DNA from: Russula earlei
Lineage: Eukaryota > Basidiomycota > Agaricomycetes > Russulales > Russulaceae
Length of the DNA stretch: 64,000 nucleotides
Reading direction: 5' to 3'
NCBI GenBank assembly: GCA_025769875.1
Contig: JAGFNK010000005.1
Coordinates: forward strand, 62,001 to 126,000
Made by a program: the position numbers and the translations under genes. Position 1 is the stretch's first letter. Each line of letters begins with the position of its first letter. Positions 46,201 through 55,910 of this stretch are shown here, piece after piece. The notes beneath the pieces are model-generated. The model was not told the DNA's origin, searched no databases, and saw nothing but the letters and a program-made list of their open reading frames with translations.

Positions 46201-48245
46201 CGCCGCTTCAAGCAATTCGAAACCTCGGCTATGTGCCGCCACCACCACCTCTTCCTAAACCGCCGTCTGCTCCGATCCCTGTTACCCCAACCCAGTCAAA
46301 CAGCTCTATTTACTCACCTACTCCTCTAACGCCTGACAGCCAGCCTTCCGACCAAGATGGTTCAGACAGCGAGGCTGGGACCCTATGGCAGAAGCCGATG
46401 ATCGAAGAGGATTCTCTCGCCGAACGACCAAAGTCAGCTAGTCGCGGACCACCCCTCACCGTGAAGATTGATGAACAGTTTGGTGGGTCGCCAGTACAGG
46501 CGTCACAAATGAAGAGCTCCACGAGTAGCGGCGGTGGATTGACGCTTATCCCCAACAATTTCCCCCCGCCACCAAAGCACCCCCCACCGTCTCCGCCTCT
46601 TCCACATTGGGGAGTGCGCACGCCAACGCGACCTAATCATAGGGACCAGTCCAAGTCGGAGGGCACCTTCCAAGATTCGTCGTGGGCATCCCGGCCCAAC
46701 CCGGAGGAAGTACTCGACAGACTGGAGGTATTCTTCCCAGACCACGACCTCGACAAGCCTGTGATTGAGGCGAGCTCCGGTGGGACATCTCCGACCGCTG
46801 CAGAGTATCCCCCAGCTCCATTAACTTACAATGGCAAATCTGTGGATAAGCGATCAAGGCACAAGAAGTCGATTCGAGTGGTCGCAGAGGAACATAATCT
46901 GAGGCAAGACAGGACGTCACGAATGCAGTCAAGTTCCGCGGCAAATGTGTTCAGGAAACGGAGTACGAAGCTCTGGGATAGTCGAGTCGAAGAAGTCATG
47001 CCAGGACAGATAACGTCGGGGATGCCGTCAATACCAGACTCGCCGTCGGCGTCAGGGTCTGGTACCATTGCTCCGAAACGTTCGTTACTTTCCATTCTGC
47101 CCCCTGCCCCGATGTTACTCATATTATGCCTCCACAGCTATCTTCAAGTGGGTTCGGGGAGAGCTCATTGGGAAGGGCAATTTCGGTCGCGTCTACATGG
47201 CGCTGAATTTCACAACTGGGGAGATGATTGCCGTGAAACAAGTTGAGATCCCCAGAACAGCGAGTGACAAAAATGACTCGCGACAAGTCACAGTTGTGGA
47301 GGCCTTGAAGCTTGAGAGTGAGACTCTCAAGGATCTAGATCATCCGAACATCGTCCAATACCTCGGGTTCGAGGAAACGCCAAATTTCCTGAGCATGTGA
47401 GTTGATTCATTCCCCAGATGTTCGCTTCTGATATTTCGTCAAGTTTTCTCGAGTATGTTCCTGGCGGTTCCGTGGGAAGTTGCTTGCGTAAATATGGTCG
47501 TTTTGACGAAAACGTTACCAAGTACTTTACCGAGCAAATCCTCTCAGGACTAGAATACCTCCACTCGAAGGGTATCTTGCACAGGGTAGGCGGCACCCGT
47601 TTTCAAATTTATTCTTCATAGCTGACTCTGCACAACAGGATCTCAAGGCTGATAATATTTTGGTTGAGAAGACCGGCGTCTGCAAGATCTCTGACTTTGG
47701 CATCTCCAAGCGGACAGACGACATCAACGAGCAAAACGTCCTCACCGCCATGCAAGGTACCGTGTTTTGGATGGCACCCGAGGTCGTAAACACGGGGAAA
47801 CGTGGCTACAATTCCAAGGTTGACATTTGGAGCGTTGGTTGTGTAGTCCTAGAGATGTGGGCAGGGGAACGTCCCTGGCGCAAAGAAGAGGCGATGGCCG
47901 TGATTGTGAAGGTGCGGGCTTGTTCCTTTTTCTCTCAACAGTGAATCGGAACACTCAAATATTACACCTGGGCAGTTATACTCTTCTAAGCAAGCACCTC
48001 CAATTCCGTCGGGCATAACGCTTTCTCCTCAAGCTGATGACTTTAGGAGAAATTGTTTCGCAGTGTTGGTCCTTCGTTCAAACCCTTTTTATCTTTCTGA
48101 CTGTCCCGATGACAGTGATCCCAACGAACGGCCCTCTGCCGCCGAGTTACGAAAGCATAAATACTTGATTCGCCCTCAAGGTTGGGTATTCAGCGACTTC
48201 GGCGGCAGCCATACGGTCGCTAAGGATGATTCCGATGACGACTAA
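43216..48245 (+). CDS. BCK1: Bck1-type MAP kinase kinase kinase
   Basis: MAPKKK of the cell-wall-integrity cascade. It starts at 43216 ([17 protein letters not shown]). A proline/serine-rich N-terminus leads to an RA/ubiquitin-like domain at about 43860-44170: [63 protein letters not shown] disordered region of about 1000 residues follows in a single exon, rich in Pro (PPPPPPL runs). The C-terminal kinase domain begins at [20 protein letters not shown] and has the VAIK-type Lys in MIAVKQ, the catalytic HRDLKADN rebuilt across an intron, DFGISKR, the APE motif in WMAPEVV, and [17 protein letters not shown]. The end SDDD precedes TAA. The kinase catalytic residues are all present. Bck1 rather than Ste11 is inferred from the N-terminal domain and overall size. 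Confidence 0.9.
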
Positions 48246-49454
48246 TGATTTCACGAAGACTGCTTTAAGAGCTTGCATCTTTTCCCCCTCTTCTATGCAC
48301 TGCGTGTTGGCTTCCTCTATTCGCATCCCGGTACATTGATGTTGATCATTTCTGCTACATTTGACATGCATCTTCTGCTCCCTGCACACATTTTTGTTAC
48401 ATTAGCCCCCACCTCGTTCACATCCATATAGAACGGTGTATTTTCTGCATAGTCTAATTTCGAGTTGGACCCGGCAATAGGGTCTCTTCTACCTCGTTGT
48501 CATCCTCTCTGGCACATTCCACGTGAGGAAGAGGACATTGGTTCCGGTCACATCACAGGAAGATGGCAAGTGCATGTGACATACGACAACGACTCCGCGA
48601 CGGATACAGGAACAGGGCGATTGATCATGCGGATGTGGCCCATTAGGTGTTCTTCATGCAATCACCGCTGTCGCGTGACACCAGTCAATGTCGTTGCTCA
48701 CACGCGCTGGCGGCATGTCGAGACCTTACTACATAGAAATCCGAGATGAAAGGGATAGCACAGCTGGTCTCCTTCGACATGGAGAAGTAGCCGGCGGCCT
48801 AGACACTGCAAGGAAAGCACTGTCACGAGGGCCGTGCAAAGGATGGGCCGAGTGGCACCCATCCCTTTTTGCGACAATAACGCGCAATCACGATACCCTC
48901 TTGGGAGGTATGACAGCAGCGCGTGTGTGTGTGCAGCTGATCGTTAGCTGAAGTGATCCTGAGCCTTATCGTTATCCAACAGGAGCAACAGGAGAAATGG
49001 TTGCTGCGTGGCGATAAGCCGAGAAATTCTCGTACCTGTCCTTTTTTTTTTTCCAACAGGGGCTGGATCGTGAAAGGGAAAGTTCTCTGAGAACTGAGAA
49101 GCAAAAACCGCTTCTAGAGCACACCCAATCGGACCGCAAGGTGTTTATGGACGCAGAGGTGCTGTGCCTTGTAAGTGAACGTGGCCAATGGGCTTGCGGA
49201 GCCAGAGCAGGAGCTTTTTTTTTTTGGGGGGGGGGGGGCGCGGTGAGCGACAAAAAGGACGAAGGACTCGGAGTGCCCATGGCGCCGGAGTGTATTCACG
49301 AGTGCCAGTGGGGTGTTTGACGATGACCGATGATACAGGACGAGGATCGGGATTTGGTCATTGTAATGTCTGGCTGGTCAGCGAACGACGTATCCGAGTT
49401 CCGTGTGATAATGCACATGATGTACGAATAGTGGGCGGTCCCACTGCAATCTCT
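48246..49454. other. Convergent intergenic region with homopolymers
   Basis: About 1.2 kb between the Bck1 and CZIB stops. It has a T11-G13 run at 49215-49238 and a T-rich run near 49042. Open frames at 48465-48951 have no recognisable sequence. No RNA gene is seen. Confidence 0.45.
49215..49238. repeat. T11-G13 homopolymer pair
   Basis: Eleven T followed by thirteen G on the plus strand, the same order as the T29-G14 pair at 23413, but in non-coding DNA downstream of CZIB. Confidence 0.9.
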
Positions 49455-50279
49455 CTATGCCCTGCTCCATTTGCCTTCGATCCCGGAAATGCCCACGGGT
49501 TTCTTTGCCTACACCGGCATGAGCAAGCAACCCTTTAGCCGATGGCAAAACGTCGTCGCGATTCTCCGGCCTGGCGCTCACCTTCTCGTCATAATCCACC
49601 CACTCGCCGCCCTCGAGAACGACTTCGGTGAACGGGGTTCCGGAATCGACGCCTGTGCATCTCCAGGTCCCCTTGAGAAAAAAAAAAAAAAACAAAAAAA
49701 AACAAATCTGAACAGGCGCGTTGAGGCAGAGAACGGACGGGGTCACCCACCCGAGGATCGAGGCTCGTGAATTCAAGTCCCCTACAGTCGACGGTGATGA
49801 AGGGCGCGAAGTTCCCGTTGGCGTCGACGGAGTACGGCCGCGGTGGGCTGGACGCATCGAACTTTGCATAGCTCTCACGCTTGCAATGGCCACACCTCCA
49901 AACGAAGTGGGCGGTGTTGTCCTTCCCGGTGCTGACTGGGTGCTCCTCCTAGATGAGCTGACGCGGTCAACGATTAGGAACGGAGTGTTTGTCGCAGGGG
50001 GGGGGGGGGCGTCACGCACGATGCGGTTGAGGGACACGATCCTCGGGTGGTGTTCATGGCAACTCGTGCATTTCACCTGTAAAACAAAGAATGCGTGTAA
50101 AGGGAGTGGGGCAATTAGACTGGACATTGGTACGAACCCCGAAGAAGAACTCAAAGTCGTGTGCAGCGGGAACGAAATCGGTGACGTTTTCGAGATCGGC
50201 TTTGATGGAGAGCAAAAGACGCTAGAGAGGAGCGGTGAGATGGTACGCCGCCTGGGAGCTGACCGATATCTACCACCAT
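49455..50279 (-). CDS. CXXC zinc-binding protein, UPF0587/CZIB (DUF866) family
   Basis: Small conserved eukaryotic zinc protein (human CZIB/C1orf123). The start at 50279 gives ATG GTG in a 6-nt first coding exon, then an intron, then RLLLSIKADLENVTDFVPAA (50221-50138). Exon 3 from 50076 has VKCTSCHEHHPRIVSLNRI. The next exon has EEHPVSTG, HFVWRCGHCKRES and FITVDCRGLEFTSLDPR. Then come GTWRCTGVDSGTPF and EGGEWVDYDEK, and the last exon gives AKKPVGISGIEGKWSRA before TAG. The two CxxC pairs are present. Introns carry a C13 run (plus-strand G at 49997-50009) and long T runs next to acceptors. The mRNA function is unknown beyond family membership. Confidence 0.9.
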
Positions 50280-50401
50280 CGCTCGCTCTGTTCTGCTGTC
50301 CTGTCCGAGTTGACTGGCTTGAGCGCCTAATTTGGTTTTACTTCATATTTGTCCTTGTGTTGCGTTGCCTTGCTCTCCGTTCTCGCTCGCTCCCAGTCTC
50401 A

Positions 50402-50760
50402 ATGCGCCGAACTGTCCAGACTTTCTCCCGCTCATCAAGTAGACACCTTTCCACCTCATCTTCCTGCGCATTCCCCCGTCATAACCCGGCCAGAGACGCG
50501 GCGCAGAGCGATGTTGACATACCCCGGGATCTTAGGGACGCCGCCCAGAAGGAGGGCATAACTTTGGAAGACTTCAAGGAGGCTCAAGCGCGGGACACGG
50601 GCCCAGTGGTCTCTGGACGACCTCGTCTCGAACGAAAACGATTCGTCCTCCGCCGGCCACGTGCACCTCATGCAGCAACGCCAAAGTCTACACTACCTCC
50701 GCTTGATCGAGCACGAAATGCCAAAACTCGTCGGTGAGCGTGAGCGCGCGAGGGCTGGCC

Positions 50761-50802
<42 letters not shown>

Positions 50803-51502
50803 GCGAATCGTTCGCCGCGCCCCGCGTCCATTCTTCTTCTTTCAAAGTGATCCATGTCTCTGACGCGCGTTGGCTTGTTGTTAGCCTTCCGCAAGCCGTT
50901 CGTCCCGCCGACGTCGGAAACGCCGCTCGTCGTCCGGTCCCTTTCGTACGGGGGCGAAGAACACCCGGCGACCGTGAAGCGTGCCCTCACGGTCGCGGTT
51001 TCTCAGCTGCCGCTGAGAGACGAACGCGCGATCCACAAGTTCTGCCTGCTGGCCGGCGTTCGATGGACGCCGACGCCGCCCAAGGACTCGGGAATCAAGC
51101 TCGGAGAGAACGCGGAGCACGGCTACGTCAAAATATCCTGCGAGGATTTCCCCGAGCCGGCCATGAACCTCAAGTGGGTCAGCGACAGGCTCGACGACCT
51201 GATCAACGAGGCCAATGCACGTTTCGTCCCGCTCTTTTTTTTTTTATGTTTCTGTATCTGTCTTACGCGTGAGGCCTTCCTTGCAGAACGGCGATGATCG
51301 TTTCAAGGACATTCCTATTGATCAGAGGCACCTAGAGGCGAAGGCGGCGAAAGCCAAGAAGGGGAAGCTCAAGCTGGATATGGCAGGCGGGACAAGTCGT
51401 TATGATTCCCCACCCTCTATCAAGGATTTCCCCAAATCATGGCTTCTCCGTCCCTCGGACAGACCCGTGATACCTCCTAGTGCTCCAGCCGTCCATCGCT
51501 AG
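50402..51502 (+). CDS. RSM24: Mitochondrial small-subunit ribosomal protein mS35 (Rsm24)
   Basis: Mitoribosomal protein. The N-terminus MRRTVQTFSRSSSRHLSTSS is a mitochondrial presequence. The conserved core is QQRQSLHYLRLIEHEMPKLV, joined across an intron with an A34 tract to AFRKPFVPPTSETPLVVRSL, then ERAIHKFCLLAGVRWTP, EHGYVKISCEDFPEPAMN and LKWVSDRLDDLINEAN. The last exon (51287-51502) begins NGDDRFKDIP. The intron before it (51217-51286) starts GCACGT and is best read as GC-AG. Upstream, the frame of EGITLEDFKEAQARD does not continue into WSLDDLVSNEND at 50607: either a 94-nt intron (50513-50606) removes it or one base is missing. Divergent from CZIB. Confidence 0.88.
50762..50795. repeat. 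A34 homopolymer in mS35 intron
   Basis: Thirty-four consecutive A about 30 nt after the donor of the mS35 intron (50734-50884). Confidence 0.9.
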
Positions 51503-52602
51503 TCATTCCAATAGAGTCTTTCATCCTTCCGCTCAGATGTGGCGGTTGCTCTGCCGCGGAGGTTGGGAAGACGGGCTCTGTGAGCCGCATCTCGTGAATG
51601 TGATTCGCCGTTATGTGCATGCGCTGGGTATGAGACACGCTTGTTAAGCCATTCACAACTGATGTGGCGGACAGAAAAACACGGCAGCGTTTAACGATCG
51701 GTTAGAACGCACGTTTGGCTTGTGGCAGTGACTGATCCCTCTCGTAATGGCAATGCTGTCTCGCCGGAATTTTGGAAACTGAAAGATGCTGCAAAAAAGG
51801 ATAACCGCCCATGAAAGACATACTTGGGAAATGTTTTACTGCCCTGTTATCTGCTGATTGTGCAAAACCTCACGACTTGTTTACGGCAAGTACATAAGAG
51901 ATGTTCGGCTGCAAAGGAGACACGTTCTCGCTTCGAATTCGATGGTTTGACATTATTCCGCGCCGAACGGACGGGATATATAAATTGACACAACGAAGCG
52001 TTAGGTAAAAACAGTCTGATGTGGCACGACCCAGAGGGAAGAGGCAAGAAAGACGAAAATAAAATTTTCGTTTCGTTCGACGTGGAAGGGCCGTCATATT
52101 CGTTGGCGCGCAAGGTCATTCCTTTGTTGTCGCCCGCCACTACGGTTGTGAACGCTTGCAAGAAGCGGATAATATTCTCTTTCATGACCCTGCACCTCGG
52201 GTGTATCGCCCGGTGGGGTGGCCAGATGACGTCAAATCTACCTTGGAGTCGTTTGTCTTCCCGCAGGGATATAAAAAACGGCTTCGCCACATCACAATGC
52301 GGTGATGCGTCCAACGTGTACAGAACATGTGCCTTGCCAATCAGCAACGTTGTCCACAAGAGCATGAGTTAGTGGCACAAAGCCACTCTGCATTGAGCGC
52401 CTTTGCACAAAGATCGACCACTTTGTCCGCTCGACCACCTTGTCGCTCTAGCGATGGCGGAAATCGCCTCAAGGCAGACACACCGGAGACCAATACATTC
52501 TTTATTCACAATTTAGTGGCCAACCATTATAAAATCCCACTCTGTCGGCAAGGCCTTACTTGCACAAGACCAGAAGCACTCCTCCTTCATACCTTCACTA
52601 CT
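51503..52602. other. Intergenic region with overlapping unconvincing ORFs
   Basis: About 1.1 kb. Opposing open frames (51847-52365 minus, 52019-52372 plus) overlap and show no domain. The right part looks like a promoter for the ORF at 52603. Confidence 0.4.
52528..52534 (+). promoter_or_regulatory. Possible TATA box
   Basis: TATAAAA 69 bp upstream of the ATG at 52603, followed by CT-rich sequence as in fungal promoters. Weak evidence on its own. Confidence 0.35.
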
Positions 52603-53250
52603 ATGCCACGCGAATCCTCTGACGCCCGGGCTGCATTAATGGCGGTGTACCTATCTCAACGATTATCTTGCCATTCACCATCGCCTAACATCACCACGGC
52701 CAAGACAAGGCTGAAAGCCGCGGAGCGCCCGCTTCACCGGAGGAATTACCCCAAGGATTTCGAAACCACTGATATGCGCACGAAGAACTTACCACATCGG
52801 CGGAGAAGAGCGGCAGATGAATGCATGCAACCGACACGGGCAAGCAGCACCGGACTGGGGATCGGTCTCGGACGCACGGGAAGGACGATATATGGCGTGG
52901 GAGAGGAAAACGGGGTTGCTATCAGGAGACCAAGGAGGCACAATGTTGCCAGCAAACCCGGATTGCCAAGTGGCCCGCCGTCAAGGACGTTACAGGCAGT
53001 TTTGACGCCGGCCCAGCTCGGGGTGATGAAAGCGAGGGAGGAAATGGCACGGCGACAGGCCGAGGTGCGACGGACGCAGGGGAAGAAGGATGCCAGAAAA
53101 AAAGGGGACCACACGTGTGGTCACATGAAGGGGGCAGGTGACGATGCGCTCATGGTTGACAAGGGTGATGGTGTGGGAGCAGAACAAGTGGCCCACGCAG
53201 ACAAGTACTTTGAAATGTATATTAACGCAGAGGCGTGGGCAGGAAATTAA
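52603..53250 (+). CDS. Hypothetical basic protein
   Basis: A 215-codon open frame beginning MPRESSDARAALMAVYLSQR. The frame is open further upstream to 52327, but the TATA-like site and CT-rich leader favour this ATG. The protein is basic and low in complexity, with HRRRRAADE, a Gly-rich GLGIGLGRTGRTIYGVG segment, a charged helix (VMKAREEMARRQAEVRR) and a mixed C-terminus ending INAEAWAGN. I recognise no family. No intron is needed. A real gene is plausible because the frame is long, but a chance ORF cannot be excluded. Confidence 0.4.
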   Translation: MPRESSDARAALMAVYLSQRLSCHSPSPNITTAKTRLKAAERPLHRRNYPKDFETTDMRTKNLPHRRRRAADECMQPTRASSTGLGIGLGRTGRTIYGVGEENGVAIRRPRRHNVASKPGLPSGPPSRTLQAVLTPAQLGVMKAREEMARRQAEVRRTQGKKDARKKGDHTCGHMKGAGDDALMVDKGDGVGAEQVAHADKYFEMYINAEAWAGN

Positions 53251-53682
53251 GTGGAGAGATCAGAGGTAGCAACGGAAGGACCTGATAAAGTAAGGGTTGA
53301 GGGACGACGGAAAGGAGGCGTTTGGCCGCACGGAAGACGCATGGGTCGAGTTGATAAAAAGAGGGAGGTGGATGGGAGATGGGCAACACGACAAATGGAC
53401 ATGAAAGGAGAAGGGAATAGCGGACTGGGACTAAGGAATGGACTGGTGAGTGGCCGTGAATGAGGAGGGTAAGTAAAAAGTGAAAGCGGAGGCGGATAGT
53501 TGGACGTTTTATTGCCAAGGCCGCGGTTGGCCAGGAAAGGCAAAGACAAACAGTGCCAACGCTCTTCCTCGGTCCCTTCTTTCCTTCCTCCAGTCGTCCT
53601 CGACCACTCAAAAGTATTTTTTTTTTCCTCGACCCCTCCCCTCCTTTCTTTCCAAACCTTCTCCCTTATTCTCTTCCTTCAG
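53251..53682. other. Upstream region of the septin gene
   Basis: Purine-rich in the left part and very CT-rich from about 53560 to the ATG (plus strand), typical of a strong fungal promoter/5' leader. No other gene is seen. Confidence 0.5.
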
Positions 53683-55411
53683 ATGACAGACTCATACGTT
53701 TCCTCTCGCACCGGCGATCTCTCCCCAAACACCAACGGTTCCGCGCTAAACGGTTCAAGCCCCTCCCTAGCCGCCAACCTCCTCGCAGCCACACCAATCA
53801 TCCGCAAGAAACTCATGGGCTACGTCGGTTTCGCCAATCTTCCCAACCAGGTTCACCGCAAGAGCGTGAGGAAGGGCTTCCAGTTCACCGTCATGGTCGT
53901 AGGTCCGTCCCTCCGTTTTCCATCTCCCTCTTTCGTTTCCGCGTCATCCTCATCATTCTAAAGGCGAGTCGGGTTTGGGCAAGTCCACCTTGGTCAACAC
54001 TCTCTTTAACACCATGCTCTATCCTCCCAAGGAACCTCTCGCTCCGAATGCTGAACGCACCCAGACCGTTGCCATCCAGAGCATCAGTGCCGGTAACACT
54101 CTTAGTCATTCGCCACGGCCGCCATGTATCCTGACCTCGTGTACGTTTCCAGACATCGAGGAGAACGGTGTTCGTCTTCGCCTTACCGTTGTTGACACCC
54201 CTGGCTTCGGTGACTTTGTCAACAATGACGACAGGTACGCGAACGGGCGTGGTAAATCATTCATCCTCTTACGCGAACGCATTCCCTTGTAGCTGGAAAC
54301 CCATCGTCGAGAACATTGAAGCACGATTTGACTCTTACCTCGAGCAGGAAAACCGCGTCAACCGGCAAAAAATCGTGGACAACCGCGTTCACGCTTGTTT
54401 GTACTTCATCCAGCCAACCGGACACGCGTGAGCATGCTTCTGCTCCAGCTCACATCTCCGTACTGACGGTGCCATAGACTGAAGCCTCTCGATATCGAGT
54501 TCATGCGTCGTCTTCACACCAAGGTCAACCTTATTCCTGTCATCGCCAAGGCAGATACTCTGACGGATGACGAAGTCGCGGAATTCAAGGCCAGGGTAAG
54601 CACATTGCCTCGCCGCGGACATGCACTTCAGTGGCTAACTCGAACCCTAGATTCTTGCGGATATAGCCTATCACAATATCCAGATTTTCCAAGCGCCCAC
54701 TTACGACAACGAAGACGAGGAGACCATAACAGAAACTGAGGAGATAGCGAGCAAAATTCCTTTTGCCATAGTTGGTTCCGATCAGGTCGTTATCGCTCCA
54801 GGCAATCGCCATGTTCGCGGGCGGTCCTATCCTTGGGGTGTCATCGAAGTTGACAATGAGGAGCATTGCGATTTCGTGAAGCTTCGCCAGATGCTCGTAC
54901 GAACGTACATGGAGGAGCTCAGGGAGTACACCAATGACATCCTTTACGAGAACTGGCGGACCGAAAAGCTACTCAGCATGGGTGTGGCGCAGGACTCGAG
55001 CGTCTTCAAGGAAGTCAAGTACGGGACCATCGGTTTCTTCCTTCTTTTCTGATTCTCACTCTCCGTTGTAACAGTCCCGCCTTACGCATGCAGGAAGAAC
55101 GCTGTGCTTCACGAAGCCAAACTTGCCAAGATGGAAGCCGAGATGAAGATGGTTTTCCAACAAAAGGTCCAAGAAAAGGAAGCCAAGTTGAAGCAGTCGG
55201 AGGAGGAGCTCTACGCGAGACATCGGGAGATGAAAGAGTCCCTAGAGAAGCAACGACTGGACCTCGAGGAGAAGAAACGCAAGATCGAGAATGGCAGGCC
55301 GTTGACACCCGAGAAAGGGACGGTGAGACATTCCGGTTTTCATCATGCGACCACGGGTGACAGCGATCGTTTCAGCAGCAGAAAACAAGGAAGGGCTTCC
55401 TTCGTCCTTGA
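53683..55411 (+). CDS. CDC3: Septin, Cdc3/AspB type
   Basis: GTP-binding filament protein of the septin ring. The start at 53683 gives [15 protein letters not shown]. The polybasic region is [20 protein letters not shown], then the P-loop GESGLGKST (rebuilt across an intron), switch region [12 protein letters not shown] motif [10 protein letters not shown], and the septin-unique element with [19 protein letters not shown] and [16 protein letters not shown]-terminal coiled coil follows ([32 protein letters not shown]). The last exon, after the CAG near 55370, gives [11 protein letters not shown] and TGA at 55409. Between the GTPase domain and the coiled coil the conserved [10 protein letters not shown] is out of frame with [10 protein letters not shown] by one base; see findings. 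The neck and G domain otherwise look intact. Confidence 0.9.
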
Positions 55412-55910
55412 ATCGTTGGACACCACCGGTTATTTTTCATTCTGCCACGAAAGTGTGCATCATCCATGCCTTCCATTTCATGGCGTGTCTATTGCTATCT
55501 GCTGCGCCACCTTGTCTAGCTCTGATATCGTACACCTCTCTCTACTTTGTCTATTGTGTCCTGGCTTTTGTGCAGATGGCACCCGTTACACTCTTTTGCA
55601 CGGATATCCCTGGCATGTTTCGCCTCAGCTTTGTTTAGTATGAGTATCTCCCGTTCTCGTTTCGCTGGAGCACCCGTTATAACGTCGCTCAGTGACGGAT
55701 TTTTTATTTTCTGATTCCGATGACAATTTTATGATACCATAGCGCGCCAGCCAGTGCAGTCCGATCTTATCTTTTGTGTGAGATGCTATGAATCATGACG
55801 GGGTGCTTGATGTGAACGTCTGCTGACGGGGCGTTGTGGCAACTCACCCGGGTTGTCTCACTCTCCTTTGTCTTGAACGACAACCTCATACTCCTCTCTA
55901 TATAGCCACC
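55412..55910. other. Intergenic region, septin 3' flank and MTR10 promoter
   Basis: About 500 bp. A tctatatag sequence lies just before the ATG at 55911. Open frames continuing from the septin gene are read-through of its 3' UTR. Confidence 0.45.

Noticed and set aside
49721..50737. 338-codon plus-strand frame
   Set aside because: It is antisense to CZIB through most of its length and then runs into the first exon of mS35; it has no conserved content of its own.
51847..52372. Opposing 172- and 117-codon frames
   Set aside because: Mutually overlapping, with no recognisable domain and promoter-like surroundings.
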